64,000 bases of DNA from Orbicella faveolata (lineage: Eukaryota; Cnidaria; Anthozoa; Scleractinia; Merulinidae): positions 65,538 to 129,537 of the forward strand of contig NW_018149090.1 of NCBI RefSeq assembly GCF_002042975.1, in the 5' to 3' direction. A model generated the notes under the pieces. The model did no database searches. It was not told where the DNA came from and was given only the letters and a program-made list of their open reading frames with translations. Of the stretch, positions 63,101 to 64,000 are shown one piece after another. A program made the translations under genes and the position numbers. Position 1 is the stretch's first letter. Each line of letters opens with the position of its first letter.

Positions 63101-63962
63101 AAGATGTGGATATCTAGACAACCAATCAGAATATCGAAAAAGCCAGACACACTTTTGTTGATTGATGCCTTGTGAATAAGACTATGCAGCCATTTCGTTT
63201 GTGTGGAAGCATCTAATGGCCGATAAATTCAATGGAAGAACCTTCAGTCATTTCACGCCTTACCGGCTCCTGGCACTTCCTAAGAGAAAAACTCACTTAA
63301 ATTGTATTTTTACCATAAACTACATGTAAGCTTTCTTCTGATGTATAGTTTGTTGGGGTTTCATTGAAACTGGCACGCGTGAGATTTTTTCCCAAAGTAC
63401 ACCCACAAAGGTGGGAAGTAACCTTAAATTACATGTACTCATGAAGTACGACTCACTATAATTTGCGCAAAAGCGAGTTTCTTATGTGCAGCCAAGAGAA
63501 CAAAAGCAATTCTTAAGAAAAGTCTACAGTAACCTAAAAATGGTTACACTAGTATGGTACCATGCAGTTAAATATTAAATATTTTTTATCAAGAGAATTC
63601 AGATTTCCAGCTGTATGTCATAATACACGTTTTAAACAATGCCTGTGAGTCCTCTTTCAACTCCAAGTTTACAAACTGAATAATAGCATTACAAAGAACA
63701 TTTGCATGAGCCTCAAACTTACAGCGTAGTGCAAATTAACTTACTTAAACTTGCCATCATTAACTGTATTCCTCTGAACATCTTGAGCTGTTATCTCCTT
63801 TGCAGTAAAACCAAGTGAGCTCATGACATCCCAAGCCCTGATTTCCAAACAACACTTTCCTTTCCCAGATTGAGATATCCCCAGTAAGGACATCCCTCCA
63901 TTTTCATGTGTTACAAATGCAGTGCTTACTCCCTCCTCCAGTGATAAAGGTGGGATCTCCCT
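57195..63962 (-). CDS. WD40-like beta-propeller protein, C-terminal six exons (family not identified)
   Basis: Exons with matching phases: 63745-63962, 62145-62265, 61746-61848, 59135-59218, 58359-58514, 57195-57436 (stop TGA 57195-57197). The start is off the right edge. About 307 residues are visible. Blade-like repeats show: VSTAFVTHENGGMSLLGISQ..CCLEIRAWDV; FVREFVSVAISSGLIILWKC; ASADGCVLCDSSGDLWYFHP; GWLATVNQGQTINLYKLSDV; PISALSFIEDNVLAAGSNSV..VSLW. The spacing and the closing I.LW / LWYF / INLY strands indicate WD-type propeller blades with degenerate WD dipeptides. I do not recognise the protein; a scaffold role is the usual one for this fold but is not shown here. Confidence 0.75.
57652..58007. 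mobile_element. MITE with AGGGAGCTTAAGCAA ends
   Basis: TAGGGAGCTTAAGCAACGAC at the left and the reverse complement of the right end (TAGGGAGCTTAAGCAAACCA) share 16 bases, then both continue into GACGACGG/GACGACAACGG-type sequence. A TA target duplication is likely. It is non-coding, in the last intron of the WD40-like gene. Confidence 0.72.
60052..60800 (-). mobile_element. non-LTR retrotransposon (LINE) reverse transcriptase fragment
   Basis: Minus-strand frames carry ECGFHADRSTIDLVFSIRQL, QEKCREQRQPLFVAI, FKILLKTGCPLRLLKIIRSF, MKGTMVVDGSTSDAFDTQSG and VKQGCVLAPTLFGIFSAVL (RT fingers and motif B). In another frame (60052-60330) LHDFLFAECAAVTAHSAKDL follows, the region of the catalytic FADD box, here FAEC. 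Motif A is also damaged (FVAILRKVFDLV in place of a ..DLTKAFD.. type) and at least one frameshift separates the two frames. It is a dead copy lying in the WD40-like gene intron 59219-61745. Clade not assigned. Confidence 0.85.
60081..60102. other. poly-C tract ending in an ambiguous base
   Basis: Nineteen C then one N at 60102, next to the LINE fragment; likely a sequencing or assembly soft spot. Confidence 0.9.
61333..61492. repeat. fold-back element with about 70-bp arms
   Basis: Left arm TTTTTTATGCATCTGTCCTC..TTATTGATGAT..TTTGTCATA.CATTGTCAAAG pairs with the right arm CTTTGACAATGTTATGACAC..ATCATCAATAAGAGGACAGA..ATATAAAAAA. The loop is about 22-30 bp around ACTGTGGAACCACTCACCTG. A partial copy of one arm (ATCATCAATAAGAGTACAGA) lies at about 61079-61099. 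It sits in the WD40-like gene intron. Confidence 0.75.
62266..63744 (-). other. WD40-like gene intron, 1.5 kb
   Basis: No coding or clearly structured sequence seen. Confidence 0.5.
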
Positions 63963-64000
63963 CTGAGGTAAACAAAAATAATTTAAGATTAATAATATTT

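Noticed and set aside
1-64000. CRISPR arrays, operons, ribosome binding sites, tRNA and rRNA genes
   Set aside because: None seen; the window is eukaryotic and no cloverleaf or rRNA signature was recognised by eye.

Overview
The window looks like nuclear DNA of a cnidarian, most likely an anthozoan such as a stony coral. The reasons are AT-rich sequence, genes split by many short introns with canonical GT/AG borders, a dense population of small fold-back (MITE-like) repeats, and protein families best known from animals. There is no prokaryotic signal. The clade is inferred from style, not proven.

Layout. (1) Positions 231-7194, plus strand: the 3' eight exons of a STARD7-type START-domain lipid-transfer gene whose start lies off the left edge. 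Its introns are packed with fold-back elements and one assembly gap. (2) Positions 7195-9610: convergent intergenic DNA with one fold-back repeat and no gene I can support. (3) Positions 9611-55196, minus strand: one giant gene, which I reconstruct as 58 coding exons in a single unbroken frame of about 6,604 codons. From the N-terminus it encodes: a signal peptide; three IPT/TIG domains; PA14; a fibrocystin-specific region; four IPT domains; a cupredoxin-like domain; seven more IPT domains; G8; a right-handed beta-helix region; a second G8; a second beta-helix region; a SEA-like region with a basic cleavage site; four copies of a beta module; seven cadherin repeats; a cohesin-like domain; two dockerin-type calcium loops; a second SEA-like region; one transmembrane helix; and a cytoplasmic tail of about 430 residues ending in a small unnamed domain and a MYND zinc finger. 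(4) Positions 55197-57194: intergenic, with a TATA-like promoter candidate for the giant gene. (5) Positions 57195-63962, minus strand: the last six exons of a WD40-like beta-propeller gene that runs off the right edge, with a LINE fragment and fold-back elements in its introns.

The giant gene is the centre of interest. Its first roughly 4,100 residues follow vertebrate PKHD1L1 (fibrocystin-L) domain by domain. Where the vertebrate protein ends with one beta module and a membrane anchor, this one has four beta modules, then a cadherin / cohesin-like / dockerin-like ectodomain that recalls the 'coherin' cadherins, then a signalling-type tail with a zinc finger. The splice phases of all 57 introns agree, which is why I treat it as one gene. 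The intron joining the two halves (20558-21188) shows no polyadenylation signal on the coding strand. RNA evidence is still needed to exclude two adjacent genes.
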